Part shown: positions 1 to 7,135 of the stretch, in pieces | Layout: every line of letters begins with the position of its first letter | Numbering within the stretch: the stretch's first letter is position 1 | DNA from: CAYOOT01 sp964405665 | GTDB taxonomy: Bacteria; Bdellovibrionota_C; UBA2361; SZUA-149; CAZDWZ01 | Direction of reading: 5' to 3' | NCBI GenBank assembly: GCA_964405665.1 | Contig: CAYOOT010000067.1 | Coordinates: 1-15,349, forward strand | DNA: 15,349 nt | Made by a program: the position numbers and the translations under genes | The notes under the pieces: generated by a model | Seen by the model: the letters and a program-made list of their open reading frames with translations, nothing else | Told to the model about the DNA's origin: nothing | Database searches by the model: none

Positions 1-697
1 TAAAAGCATAACGCAACCCCGTGCTAATAAAAAACGAAACTTCTCTTTCAGTTTGACGATCAGCAATTGTTACTTCATCAGTAGAGCCAACCATTTCCAA
101 CATAAAATTTAAATTAGGCGTAGCTAAATAAATAAAACTTGTTCCAAAATTAAAACTGGTATTATTAGCTTCTGCATTATCCGAAGATTGAGCATCAGGA
201 ATAAAAGTGGCACCTAAATTCCAATGGTTTACTATTTTAGGACTTAGTTCAACACTAAGCGGAAGATTAACTTGATAGCCTAAATTATCTGAACCTAAAC
301 CATGATCACTATCTCCAGTGGGAAGAATTAAAGAAATCCTGGGTGACAAGGCGACTTTATCCTCCAAAACTGCTTGATAGCGATAATTTAAAATGACATC
401 AGAGAGTCCTGTTTCTTTATCTCCAAAATCAACTTTAGAAACAGGAATAATATATGAGAATTGGTGGTCCTGAGAAAAAACCGGCCATTCTTGAGTAAAG
501 GTATAATCCCAGGTATCGTTTCGGGGATTAAGACTAAAAGTATTGATATGCTGCACTACACCTGCTTCTTGATTGTAGGCTTCTTCGATTAGAAATGAGT
601 TATCTGCAATTTTTGTTTCCTCTGCGCTAGAGATTTCTAGATCGAGAAAAAAATTTGTTAAAAATAGAATACTCAATAATTTTAATTTGTCTGACAT
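1..697 (-). CDS. Outer-membrane transporter/porin-like protein, 3' end cut by window edge
   Basis: The frame is open from ATG at 697 down to base 2 (232 codons) with no stop, so the C-terminus lies outside the window. The N-terminus has a short basic start and a hydrophobic stretch (KLKLLSILFLTNFFLDLEISSAEE) that reads as a signal peptide. The mature part has alternating beta-strand-like segments rich in Tyr, Trp, Phe and Asn (for example WDYTFTQEWPV, HQFSYIIPVSKV, ISLILPTGDS), which suits a beta-barrel. The segment SFLIEEAYNQEAGVVQHI and the overall pattern recall the MetA-pathway/phenol-degradation 'transporter' family of outer-membrane proteins; that is recognition from memory. It lies 81 nt after the RND pump gene but has a good promoter of its own. 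Substrate is unknown; a link to metal efflux is inferred from position. The Shine-Dalgarno match is weak (GGTGCTGAGA before ATG). Confidence 0.72.
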   Translation of the reverse strand, partial: MSDKLKLLSILFLTNFFLDLEISSAEETKIADNSFLIEEAYNQEAGVVQHINTFSLNPRNDTWDYTFTQEWPVFSQDHQFSYIIPVSKVDFGDKETGLSDVILNYRYQAVLEDKVALSPRISLILPTGDSDHGLGSDNLGYQVNLPLSVELSPKIVNHWNLGATFIPDAQSSDNAEANNTSFNFGTSFIYLATPNLNFMLEMVGSTDEVTIADRQTEREVSFFISTGLRYAF

Positions 698-724
698 TTC
701 TCAGCACCAATAAGTATGTTTTCA

Positions 725-767
725 ACAATGTAGCATAGGCTATATTATATAGCAGGACATACATTGT
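725..767. repeat. Concentric 43-bp dyad between czcA and barrel gene
   Basis: The outer arms ACAATGTA (725-732) and TACATTGT (760-767) are perfect inverted repeats. The inner arms GCTATAT (739-745) and ATATAGC (747-753) are also perfect. Both pairs share the same centre, base 746, and are separated by unmatched 6-nt segments. There is no T-run after it on the minus strand, so it does not look like an intrinsic terminator of czcA. Its overlap with the -35 and -10 boxes favours an operator; an RNA 3'-end stabilising hairpin is the alternative. Confidence 0.6.
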
Positions 768-770
768 CAA
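742..770 (-). promoter_or_regulatory. Putative sigma70-type promoter of the barrel gene
   Basis: On the minus strand a perfect -35 TTGACA (765-770) is followed after 17 nt by TAATAT (742-747). An overlapping perfect TATAAT (744-749) sits at a 15-nt spacing. Transcription would start near 735 and read the gene that begins at 697. The promoter is covered by a 43-bp dyad (725-767), so it may be regulated by a DNA-binding dimer. The prediction rests on consensus matching only. Confidence 0.55.
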
Positions 771-778
771 TTGGGTCA

Positions 779-3700
779 TTAGTTTTTCTTGATCTTTTGA
801 AAAATCTGATAAAGCACCGGTAAAACTATTAGGGTCAGAAGAGTTGAAGAAATAATGCCTCCAATTACCACTGTCGCCAGAGGTCTCTGTACTTCTGCAC
901 CTGTACCTTGGGATAGTGCCATTGGAACAAACCCTAAAGAGGCAACTAAAGCCGTCATTAATACGGGACGTAAGCGGGTAATTGAGCCTTGAATTATCGC
1001 TTCATATAAATCCATCCCTTCTGATTTTAGTTTGCTGATAAATGAAAGCATTACTAAGCCGTTTAATACAGCGACACCGGATAAAGCAATAAATCCTACT
1101 GCTGCTGAGATTGAAAGTGGAATACCTCTAAGCCACAAAGCCGCGATACCACCAGTCAACGCTAGAGGAATTCCTGTAAAAACAAGCAGTGTATCCAAAA
1201 TATTTCTCAGGGTAAGAAATAAAAGTACAAAAATAAGAAACAGTGCCAAAGGAACTACTACCAGCAGTCTTTGTTTTGCTGAAATTAATTGCTCAAACTG
1301 ACCTCCCCACGTTGTCCAATAGCCGGCAGGTATTTCAACATTTTCTCGAATTGCAACTTGCGCCTCTTGCACAAAAGAACCCAGATCTCTACCTCGGACG
1401 TTTGCTGTTACCACAATCCTTCTCTTGCCATTTTCTCTGCTCACTTGGTTTGGTCCTTGAGTAAGTTCTATCTCAGCAAGCTCTCCCAATGGAATAAAAC
1501 TCTTAACAAGTTTCTCTTCTACTAAAGGATTAGAAATTAAACTTAGAGATTCTCCATGCTCAATTAGATCTTCAGGTAGCGGAATCGGAATACGTTTCAT
1601 CGCTTCAATATCAGTTCGAAGATCTTCCGGTAAGCGAACAATAATTTCAAAACGCTTATCACCTTCAAAGACATCTCCTGCAGCCTTTCCTCCGATTGCA
1701 ATTTCAATTATCTCTTGGGCATCGCTAACGTTAATCCCAAAACGAGCAAGCTTTGAGCGATTAAGCTTGATACTAAGGAGAGGAAGTCCTGTAACTTGTT
1801 CTACTTTAACATCAGAGGCTCCTTTGACTTTCGAAAGAACCTGATTTACCTCTTGCGCTGTTTGAAGTAATACTTCCAGATCATCACCGAAAATCTTAAC
1901 TGCAACATCACTTCTGACACCGGCAATTAATTCATTAAAACGCATTTGAATTGGTTGAGTAAATTCATAATTGTTTCCCGGAACTTCCAAAACTGCTTTT
2001 TCAATCTGTGCTACTAAATCTGCTTTCGGCATTTGTGGATCTCTCCACGCTGAACGTGGCTGCAAGATAACAAATCCATCTGCAACACTGGGAGGCATCG
2101 GGTCAGTAGCAATTTCAGCAGTGCCAATTTTTGCAAAAACATTTTTTACTTCCGGAAATTCTTTGAGTTTACGCTCAAGAGTATGTTGCATTTCAGTCGC
2201 TTGAGAAAGACTTGTTCCAGGGATCCGCAGCGCATGTAGCGCAATATCTCCTTCATCGAGGCTGGGAATAAATTCAGTCCCCATTTTGGAGGCAACTAAT
2301 CCAGTTATTATCACAAGCAATACCGCAAAAGTAACAACGAGGAAGCGAAACTTAAGTGCCACCATAAGACTTCTTAGATAGAGGCGTTTTGCAACTCTAA
2401 TCACAAGATTATCCTCTTCTGAAATTTTCCCAGATACAAAAATAGCAACTGCTGCCGGTACAAATGTAAAAGAAAAAATTAATGCTCCTAATAATGCTAT
2501 GATCACAGTATAAGCCATCGGATGAAACATTTTGCCCTCAACTCCAGTAAGAGAAAGAATTGGAAGATAGACAATCATAATAATCAAAATTCCGAAAAAG
2601 CTGGGGCGAACTACTTCTGCTGAGGAAGAGAAAACAAGGTCTAGCCGTTCTTTTAAATTTAGTGTTCTCTTTAATTCGTGTTGGCGTTCCGCTAATCGGC
2701 GGATGCAATTTTCAACAATAACAACAGCCCCATCCACGATTAAACCAAAATCAAGAGCACCCAAACTCATTAAATTTCCACTAATCTTGGCTCCCACCAT
2801 TCCGCTAATTGTAAAAAGCATTGATAGAGGAATTACCATAGCCGTAATTAATGCCGCACGAAAATTACCCAGCATCAGAAATAAAATAACAATCACCAGG
2901 AAAGCCCCTTCCAGCAAATTTTTCTTCACTGTCGATATTGCAGCGTTTACAAGATTTGTCCTGTCATAAACAGTTTTGGCAATAATTCCCTCTGGCAGTG
3001 TCCTATTTATTTCTTCCATTTTCCCGGCCACACGCTGCGATACATCACGGCTGTTTTCACCAATCAGCATGAATACTGTTCCCAAAACAACTTCCTTTCC
3101 GTCTTCTGTGGCAGTTCCGGTTCTAAGTTCTTTTCCTAAAATAACATCAGCAACATCAAGAAGACGAATAGCAATCCCTTCATGAGTTCCCAACACAATA
3201 TTCTGTATATCTTCCAGGCTAGATATTTGCCCGGGAGCACGAATTAAATATTGTTCGCCATTTTTTTCTATATACCCGGCACCAACACTGGAGTTGTTCC
3301 TGGAAAGAGCTTCGATGATGTCATGAAATGAAAAATTATATGCCAAAAGTTTTTCCGGCTGAGGATTGACGTGATATTGCTTTTCATATCCACCAATGGC
3401 ACTAACTTCAATCACTCCCGGAACATTTCTCAGTTGAGGTTTCACTATCCAATCCTGGGTAGTCCTTAGTTCCATTGGTGATCGTTCTTCCTTTACCCCG
3501 GATTTATTTTCAACTGTGTACATAAATATTTCACCAAGCCCTGTGGCGATGGGTCCCATTGTAGGAGAAATTCCTGCAGGAAGTTTTTCTCGAACTTCTT
3601 GCAAGCGTTCACTAATTAATTGCCTGGCAAAGTAAATATCTGTTCCATCTTTGAAGGCAACAGTGATCTGAGATAATCCGTATCGGGATAGCGATCGTGT

Positions 3701-3943
3701 ATAGTCTAATTGTGGCAATCCTGACATTGCTGTTTCAATAGGAAAAGTTATTCTCTGCTCGGTTTCAAAAGGGGAAAAACCGGTTGCTTCTGTATTCACT
3801 TGAACCTGGACATTGGTAATATCAGGAACAGCATCTATGGTCAGATCATTATAATTAGAAATACCAAAAACTGCTATCGCTAAGGCTCCTAAAAGAACAA
3901 ACCATCTTTGGGTAACTGAGAAATTAAGAATTTTTTCAAACAT
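779..3943 (-). CDS. czcA: CzcA-like heavy-metal efflux RND transporter
   Basis: This 1054-residue inner-membrane proton/metal antiporter of the HME-RND family would drive metal export through a CzcCBA-type tripartite complex. The length matches the family (about 1030-1070). TM1 is at about residues 12-30, a large periplasmic loop follows, and the TM4 signature DFGLIVDGAVVIVEN is at 398-412 with the proton-relay acidic residues D398, D404 and E411. FIPSLDEGDIALH at about 558-570 is typical of CzcA/CusA proteins, and the second membrane bundle is at about 905-1050. In family knowledge the DFG..VDGAVVIVEN form marks divalent-cation pumps (Zn, Co, Cd, Ni), whereas Cu/Ag pumps carry an A.GAMVDAAIVMIEN-like form. 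The exact metal cannot be fixed from sequence. ATG at 3943 follows GGAG 8-9 nt upstream, and that site overlaps the stop of the adaptor gene, so the two are translated in tandem. It is intact, with stop TAA at 779. Confidence 0.93.
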   Translation of the reverse strand: MFEKILNFSVTQRWFVLLGALAIAVFGISNYNDLTIDAVPDITNVQVQVNTEATGFSPFETEQRITFPIETAMSGLPQLDYTRSLSRYGLSQITVAFKDGTDIYFARQLISERLQEVREKLPAGISPTMGPIATGLGEIFMYTVENKSGVKEERSPMELRTTQDWIVKPQLRNVPGVIEVSAIGGYEKQYHVNPQPEKLLAYNFSFHDIIEALSRNNSSVGAGYIEKNGEQYLIRAPGQISSLEDIQNIVLGTHEGIAIRLLDVADVILGKELRTGTATEDGKEVVLGTVFMLIGENSRDVSQRVAGKMEEINRTLPEGIIAKTVYDRTNLVNAAISTVKKNLLEGAFLVIVILFLMLGNFRAALITAMVIPLSMLFTISGMVGAKISGNLMSLGALDFGLIVDGAVVIVENCIRRLAERQHELKRTLNLKERLDLVFSSSAEVVRPSFFGILIIMIVYLPILSLTGVEGKMFHPMAYTVIIALLGALIFSFTFVPAAVAIFVSGKISEEDNLVIRVAKRLYLRSLMVALKFRFLVVTFAVLLVIITGLVASKMGTEFIPSLDEGDIALHALRIPGTSLSQATEMQHTLERKLKEFPEVKNVFAKIGTAEIATDPMPPSVADGFVILQPRSAWRDPQMPKADLVAQIEKAVLEVPGNNYEFTQPIQMRFNELIAGVRSDVAVKIFGDDLEVLLQTAQEVNQVLSKVKGASDVKVEQVTGLPLLSIKLNRSKLARFGINVSDAQEIIEIAIGGKAAGDVFEGDKRFEIIVRLPEDLRTDIEAMKRIPIPLPEDLIEHGESLSLISNPLVEEKLVKSFIPLGELAEIELTQGPNQVSRENGKRRIVVTANVRGRDLGSFVQEAQVAIRENVEIPAGYWTTWGGQFEQLISAKQRLLVVVPLALFLIFVLLFLTLRNILDTLLVFTGIPLALTGGIAALWLRGIPLSISAAVGFIALSGVAVLNGLVMLSFISKLKSEGMDLYEAIIQGSITRLRPVLMTALVASLGFVPMALSQGTGAEVQRPLATVVIGGIISSTLLTLIVLPVLYQIFQKIKKN

Positions 3944-3954
3944 GTTAAATGCTC

Positions 3955-5226
3955 CTAATGATCATGACTTGCGCCTGCTTTAAGAATATCTGCCTTAATA
4001 ATAAAACTGTTTTCCGAAACATAGCTTTGTCCGGCTTCGATTCCAGAAATTACCTCCAGCCATTCTCCGTCGTTTTGTCCAATTTCAAGCGGTCTTATTT
4101 CAAATATATTATTTTGTTTAAGAAAAACTACATTCCATTCACGAAACGTTTGCAGAGCCGAGGCTTTAACAGCCAGTGGAACTTTACGTTCTTCAACATA
4201 TATTTCTGCCGAAGCAAACATTCCTGGATAAAGATGGCCATCTTTATTCTTAACTACTGTGCGCAAGAGTTTTGTTTGCGTTTTCTCGTCAGCATAAGGA
4301 GCGATATAAGAAACAGCGGCCTCAATCGGAGCTCCCTCTTCAGTAACTTTAATTACAATTCGCTGACCAACCTTAACCCTTGAAAAATCGCGAGAATGAA
4401 CACGAAAATCAATCCATACCTCGCTAAGATCTGCAACTATATAAACCCATTGATTCTCGGCAACGAATTCCCCAAGAATTAAGTGCCCACTAATCACCGT
4501 TCCAGCAATTTGTGATTTAACCTCGTAAGGTTGTAGACTTTGATTGCTTTCAATGATTGCTAATACTTCCCCCTTTTCCACTCGATCTCCAATTTCCTTA
4601 CGAGCTTCTTTTACAACTCCGGGAAATCGAGGAATAATATGAGCTATACGATGTTCATTAGCAGCAATTCTCCCATTTAATTCAAGTTTACTTCTGATTA
4701 AACCTGCAGCAACAGTTGCTGTCACAATACCTGCTTCCTTTTGTGCCTCTTCGCCGATTTCTGTTCGACCTTCATATGAAGCATATTTCCAAAAATAATC
4801 TTTGCCTTTGTAGGAGGCTCTAACATCAACATCAAACGAATGCGGCTCTTCTACTATCTTGTCTCCTTTTAAATAATCCTTTTCGGATGTAAATGAAAAC
4901 TTATCTTCGTGCCCGCCAAGACGTGAGAGAATAATGGAAAGAGTCACTGCACTTGGTGGCAAAGGTTTGCTCTTTTCATAAGCATAAACTCTAAACTGAG
5001 GAGGAATTCCAGCTTCAAAAATTGTCACTTCAATTTGGAAATCTTCTTTACCCAGCAGTCTTCCTCGATGTGGACCTCTTTCATAATCCTCTTCCTCATG
5101 CTGATCATGGTGATGAGCATCGTGCTCATCACCATGATCAGTCTTATTACATGCAACAAATGACAAAATAAATACTGCGAAAAATAATCCGCGAACAATT
5201 AAAACTCTCTTAAAATACTTACCCAT
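3955..5226 (-). CDS. czcB: CzcB-like RND periplasmic adaptor with His-rich N-terminus
   Basis: This 423-residue membrane fusion protein links the RND pump to the TolC-like channel. The N-terminus has a hydrophobic segment at 9-25 ending in SFVAC, so it is a probable lipoprotein anchored at Cys26. It is followed by a His/Asp/Glu-rich stretch at 30-48 (H31, H35, H38-40, H43), a likely metal-binding segment. Residues about 50-150 resemble the extra N-terminal domain of CzcB proteins (RGPHRGRLLG...FQIEVTIFEAGIPPQFRVY). The hairpin and lipoyl-like region is at about 185-260 (GRIAANEHRIAHIIPRFPG; GDRVEKGEVLAIIES; I.GTVISGHLILGEFV), followed by beta-barrel and membrane-proximal domains. The C-terminus again ends in a His pair (SHDH). 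ATG 5226 follows AAGGAGAG. It lies 24 nt after czcC and 11 nt before czcA. The His-rich coding segment also forms a perfect DNA palindrome (listed separately). Confidence 0.92.
   Translation of the reverse strand: MGKYFKRVLIVRGLFFAVFILSFVACNKTDHGDEHDAHHHDQHEEEDYERGPHRGRLLGKEDFQIEVTIFEAGIPPQFRVYAYEKSKPLPPSAVTLSIILSRLGGHEDKFSFTSEKDYLKGDKIVEEPHSFDVDVRASYKGKDYFWKYASYEGRTEIGEEAQKEAGIVTATVAAGLIRSKLELNGRIAANEHRIAHIIPRFPGVVKEARKEIGDRVEKGEVLAIIESNQSLQPYEVKSQIAGTVISGHLILGEFVAENQWVYIVADLSEVWIDFRVHSRDFSRVKVGQRIVIKVTEEGAPIEAAVSYIAPYADEKTQTKLLRTVVKNKDGHLYPGMFASAEIYVEERKVPLAVKASALQTFREWNVVFLKQNNIFEIRPLEIGQNDGEWLEVISGIEAGQSYVSENSFIIKADILKAGASHDH
5101..5141. repeat. Perfect 19-bp inverted repeat with 3-nt loop inside czcB
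   Basis: The left arm 5101-5119 (CTGATCATGGTGATGAGCA) is the exact reverse complement of the right arm 5123-5141 (TGCTCATCACCATGATCAG), with loop TCG at 5120-5122. It lies at nt 86-126 of the czcB reading frame and encodes the His/Asp-rich stretch T29-Q42. The transcript would fold into a very stable 19-bp hairpin, and the DNA could extrude a cruciform. Confidence 0.97.
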
Positions 5227-5250
5227 ATTCTCTCCTTATTAAAAAATTTC

Positions 5251-6507
5251 TTAAATTTCCTTGCCAACGACAATTGATAATTGCACTTTTGCAGTGAAAA
5301 CTTTTACCCAAAATTCTAAAGCCTGTTCCTGAGAATTGTTTAATTCTCTTTGAGTTTGCCAAACCTGAATAATTGTTCCTTGCCCTGCTTCAAATTGTCT
5401 TTCATGAAATTGAAGAGCATCATGAAATGCTGGCACAACTTCTGTTTCATAAATAACTGCCTGCTTGATGGAGGACTCTAAATTACGGCGTAAGGAAGAA
5501 ATTTCTTCTTCAAAAGTTTTGCTATTAACGTAATCTGTTTTTGCATTTGCAGCATTCAATTCCCCAAGTCGGCTAATTTTTTCACTCTGGTTCCAATCCG
5601 AAAAAGGAAGAGGAATAGAAATTCCCATTCCAATGCTATCGGTCTGATCGTCTTTATGTTCGTAGACAAGGCGCGGTGCCAAAGTAGGAAAAGTATCTTT
5701 TTCGGCAAGCTGATATTGTCTCTCTGCAACTTTTGCAAGAAGTTTAGTCCGAGTAATTATCCCAATCGGACTTTCCTTTGCTAGACGTAGTAATTCTTCA
5801 ATTGCTAGAGGTGTTTCCACAATTGGCTTGAGCACTTTAATGTTTTTTAAGTGAAACCCTGAAATTTTACTAAGTTCGGCAATTGCCGCTTCCGTATCGG
5901 CATCAACTCCAATCAGCTGTGCACTAATTTTTCTTTCCTCAGCTACGAAAAGTTTTTCATCTCCTGCTCCCAAAAGTCCCTTAACAGCAGCTTCTTTAAC
6001 TGCTTTTGCTTTTCGTTCTGCCCGTTGCTTTGCTTCTTGGAGAAATGTTTGCTTCTGCTGAAGTGCCCAAAGTTTTACATAAGAAAGGGTCAGGGACTCC
6101 GTTAGTTCAAGGATTGCAGCTTTCTGTTCGCTGCTAGCAGCATTTTCCATAAGTTTACTTACTTCAGCACGGAGCCCAAAATGAGATAATTTAAAAGGCT
6201 GAACAATAGAAAGATCTACTTCATTATCTCCTTTTTCTCCGCTAGAGTTTAGCGGAACTCGAAATTCAGAATTTAATTCAGGATTGGGAAGAAGATCCAC
6301 TGCGATCGATTCAGCTAATTTTTTGGAAAAGTCAGCATCTATTTGTCTAACCAAAGGACTTTTTTCAAAAGAAATTACCTTTAATTGCTCCAAGGATAAA
6401 GTGGCTGCCTCATTATTTTCAGCAAATACATTTTCTCTTTGGATCAGTGCAAAGAGAATGATAGCGACAAAATTAAACTTTAATCTAAAGATAAAAAACC
6501 TATCCAT
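5251..6507 (-). CDS. czcC: CzcC-like TolC-family outer-membrane efflux protein
   Basis: This 418-residue outer-membrane factor forms the exit duct for the CzcBA pump. It has an N-terminal hydrophobic segment (residues 8-22) and a probable signal peptidase site after A29 (NVFA|ENN). The mature protein is mostly long amphipathic helices with Ala/Glu/Lys/Gln heptad character. It shows two internally similar halves typical of TolC/CzcC, the first starting near LSLEQLKVISFEKSPLVRQIDADFSKKLAES (about 37-67) and the second near LLRLAKESPIGIITRTKLLAKVAERQYQLAEKDTFPTLAPRLVYEH. Length fits CzcC (about 415-420). ATG 6507 follows TTGGGAG with about 7 nt spacing. It is 98 nt downstream of the His-rich small gene and 24 nt upstream of czcB. 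No frameshift or loss is visible. Confidence 0.9.
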   Translation of the reverse strand: MDRFFIFRLKFNFVAIILFALIQRENVFAENNEAATLSLEQLKVISFEKSPLVRQIDADFSKKLAESIAVDLLPNPELNSEFRVPLNSSGEKGDNEVDLSIVQPFKLSHFGLRAEVSKLMENAASSEQKAAILELTESLTLSYVKLWALQQKQTFLQEAKQRAERKAKAVKEAAVKGLLGAGDEKLFVAEERKISAQLIGVDADTEAAIAELSKISGFHLKNIKVLKPIVETPLAIEELLRLAKESPIGIITRTKLLAKVAERQYQLAEKDTFPTLAPRLVYEHKDDQTDSIGMGISIPLPFSDWNQSEKISRLGELNAANAKTDYVNSKTFEEEISSLRRNLESSIKQAVIYETEVVPAFHDALQFHERQFEAGQGTIIQVWQTQRELNNSQEQALEFWVKVFTAKVQLSIVVGKEI

Positions 6508-6568
6508 TAGTAACTCCCAATTAAAAAATTACGATAAAAATCAAACGATCTTACAAGGCTGTGGTTTA

Positions 6569-6587
6569 GAGCTAAAAAACCCAGCTC
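6569..6587 (-). promoter_or_regulatory. Weak hairpin in the leader of czcC
   Basis: In the 98-nt gap between the His-rich gene and czcC, arms GAGCT (6569-6573) and AGCTC (6583-6587) form a 5-bp stem. On the minus strand its loop holds a T-run (GGGTTTTTT). It is too short to call a terminator with confidence, and could be an attenuator or chance. The rest of the gap is A/T-rich with no other structure I can support. Confidence 0.2.
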
Positions 6588-6605
6588 AGATAAAAAATAT
6601 TATAT

Positions 6606-7043
6606 TTAGATTAAGAATGGAGGTGCATTGGAAGCAATAGTCAGTGAGGAGAAAAAGTGTCTCTGCAAGTTTCGTAATGAATCATCAGGGTAAAAAGAAA
6701 TATCTTCAAGATCAATGCTCGAGTTTAAAAAGGAAAAGATTAAAGAAGTAAAAATTAAAGGATTAATTGCCTTTGCAAAATATAATTGTGAATCCACAGA
6801 CAACCTAGTGTTAAGCAATACTGATATAGGACAAGGTTGCCCATGAGTATGAGAACTATCTTCTTGATGATGTTGATGGGGAACTTCATGCCCGGGATGA
6901 TTTGGTAAATGAAGAGGTTCTGCATGTTCTCCTGCTTGCGCAAAAGGAAGGAAGAAACATTCTTCAAGGACACAGTGGTTAGCCGCTGCCACCCAGAAAA
7001 TAGCGAAAGATAAAGCTAATATTTTGCGAAATTTCCTAGACAT
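6606..7043 (-). CDS. Small exported His/Cys-rich protein heading the czc cluster
   Basis: A 145-residue protein with a basic N-terminus (MSRKFRK) and a hydrophobic segment at 8-22, so it is exported or membrane-anchored. C24 in AANHC and C29 in EEC follow, then a stretch at 40-67 with nine His (H40, 45, 49, 52, 56, 58, 59, 65, 67), then GQPCPISVLL with C71. The C-terminal part contains a second hydrophobic segment (about 93-107) and ends in APPFLI. It is the first gene before czcCBA, which suits a periplasmic metal-binding accessory or sensor analogous to CzcI; a DUF2946-like small protein is another possibility. I do not recognise the family with certainty. The start is forced: the codon directly before ATG 7043 is a stop (TAAATG), and no clear ribosome-binding site is seen. 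Confidence 0.72.
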   Translation of the reverse strand: MSRKFRKILALSFAIFWVAAANHCVLEECFFLPFAQAGEHAEPLHLPNHPGHEVPHQHHQEDSSHTHGQPCPISVLLNTRLSVDSQLYFAKAINPLIFTSLIFSFLNSSIDLEDISFYPDDSLRNLQRHFFSSLTIASNAPPFLI

Positions 7044-7116
7044 TTAACGTATATTAACATAGTCCTTGAGTTTACAAAACCTATAATTTCTTAGGAGATT
7101 AGTCACACTCCAGAGT

Positions 7117-7128
7117 ATTTAGCTAAAT
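7117..7128. promoter_or_regulatory. 12-bp perfect palindrome upstream of the czc cluster
   Basis: ATTTAGCTAAAT reads the same on both strands. It lies in the 92-nt gap (7044-7135) between the end of the large transglutaminase-like gene and the His-rich gene that begins the metal-efflux cluster, about 75-85 bp upstream of that start. It is a candidate operator for a dimeric regulator. On the plus strand it is followed by TTT, but no plus-strand gene is present. A possible promoter downstream (TGTGAC, 16 nt, TATAGG on the minus strand) is too weak to assert. Confidence 0.3.
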
Positions 7129-7135
7129 TTTTATC

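Noticed and set aside
725..770. CopY-type copper box (TACAnnTGTA) in the barrel promoter
   Set aside because: TACATTGTCA is similar but does not match the consensus spacing and half-site, and the pump is not of the copper type.
1176..3943. Copper/silver (CusA) identity for the RND pump
   Set aside because: The TM4 motif DFGLIVDGAVVIVEN is the divalent-cation type; Cu/Ag pumps carry an AMVDAAIVMIEN-like motif. The His-rich, not Met-rich, adaptor also fits divalent metals.
1032..4383. Plus-strand reading frames over the czcA and czcB genes
   Set aside because: They are antisense shadows with no family features, no ribosome-binding sites and no conserved motifs, lying over well-supported minus-strand genes.
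7019..7060. A 14-codon reading frame starting at 7060 ahead of the His-rich gene as a leader peptide
   Set aside because: Its AAGGA is only 2 nt from the ATG, the peptide (MLIYVKCLGNFAKY) has no leader-like residue bias, and it overlaps the next gene out of frame.
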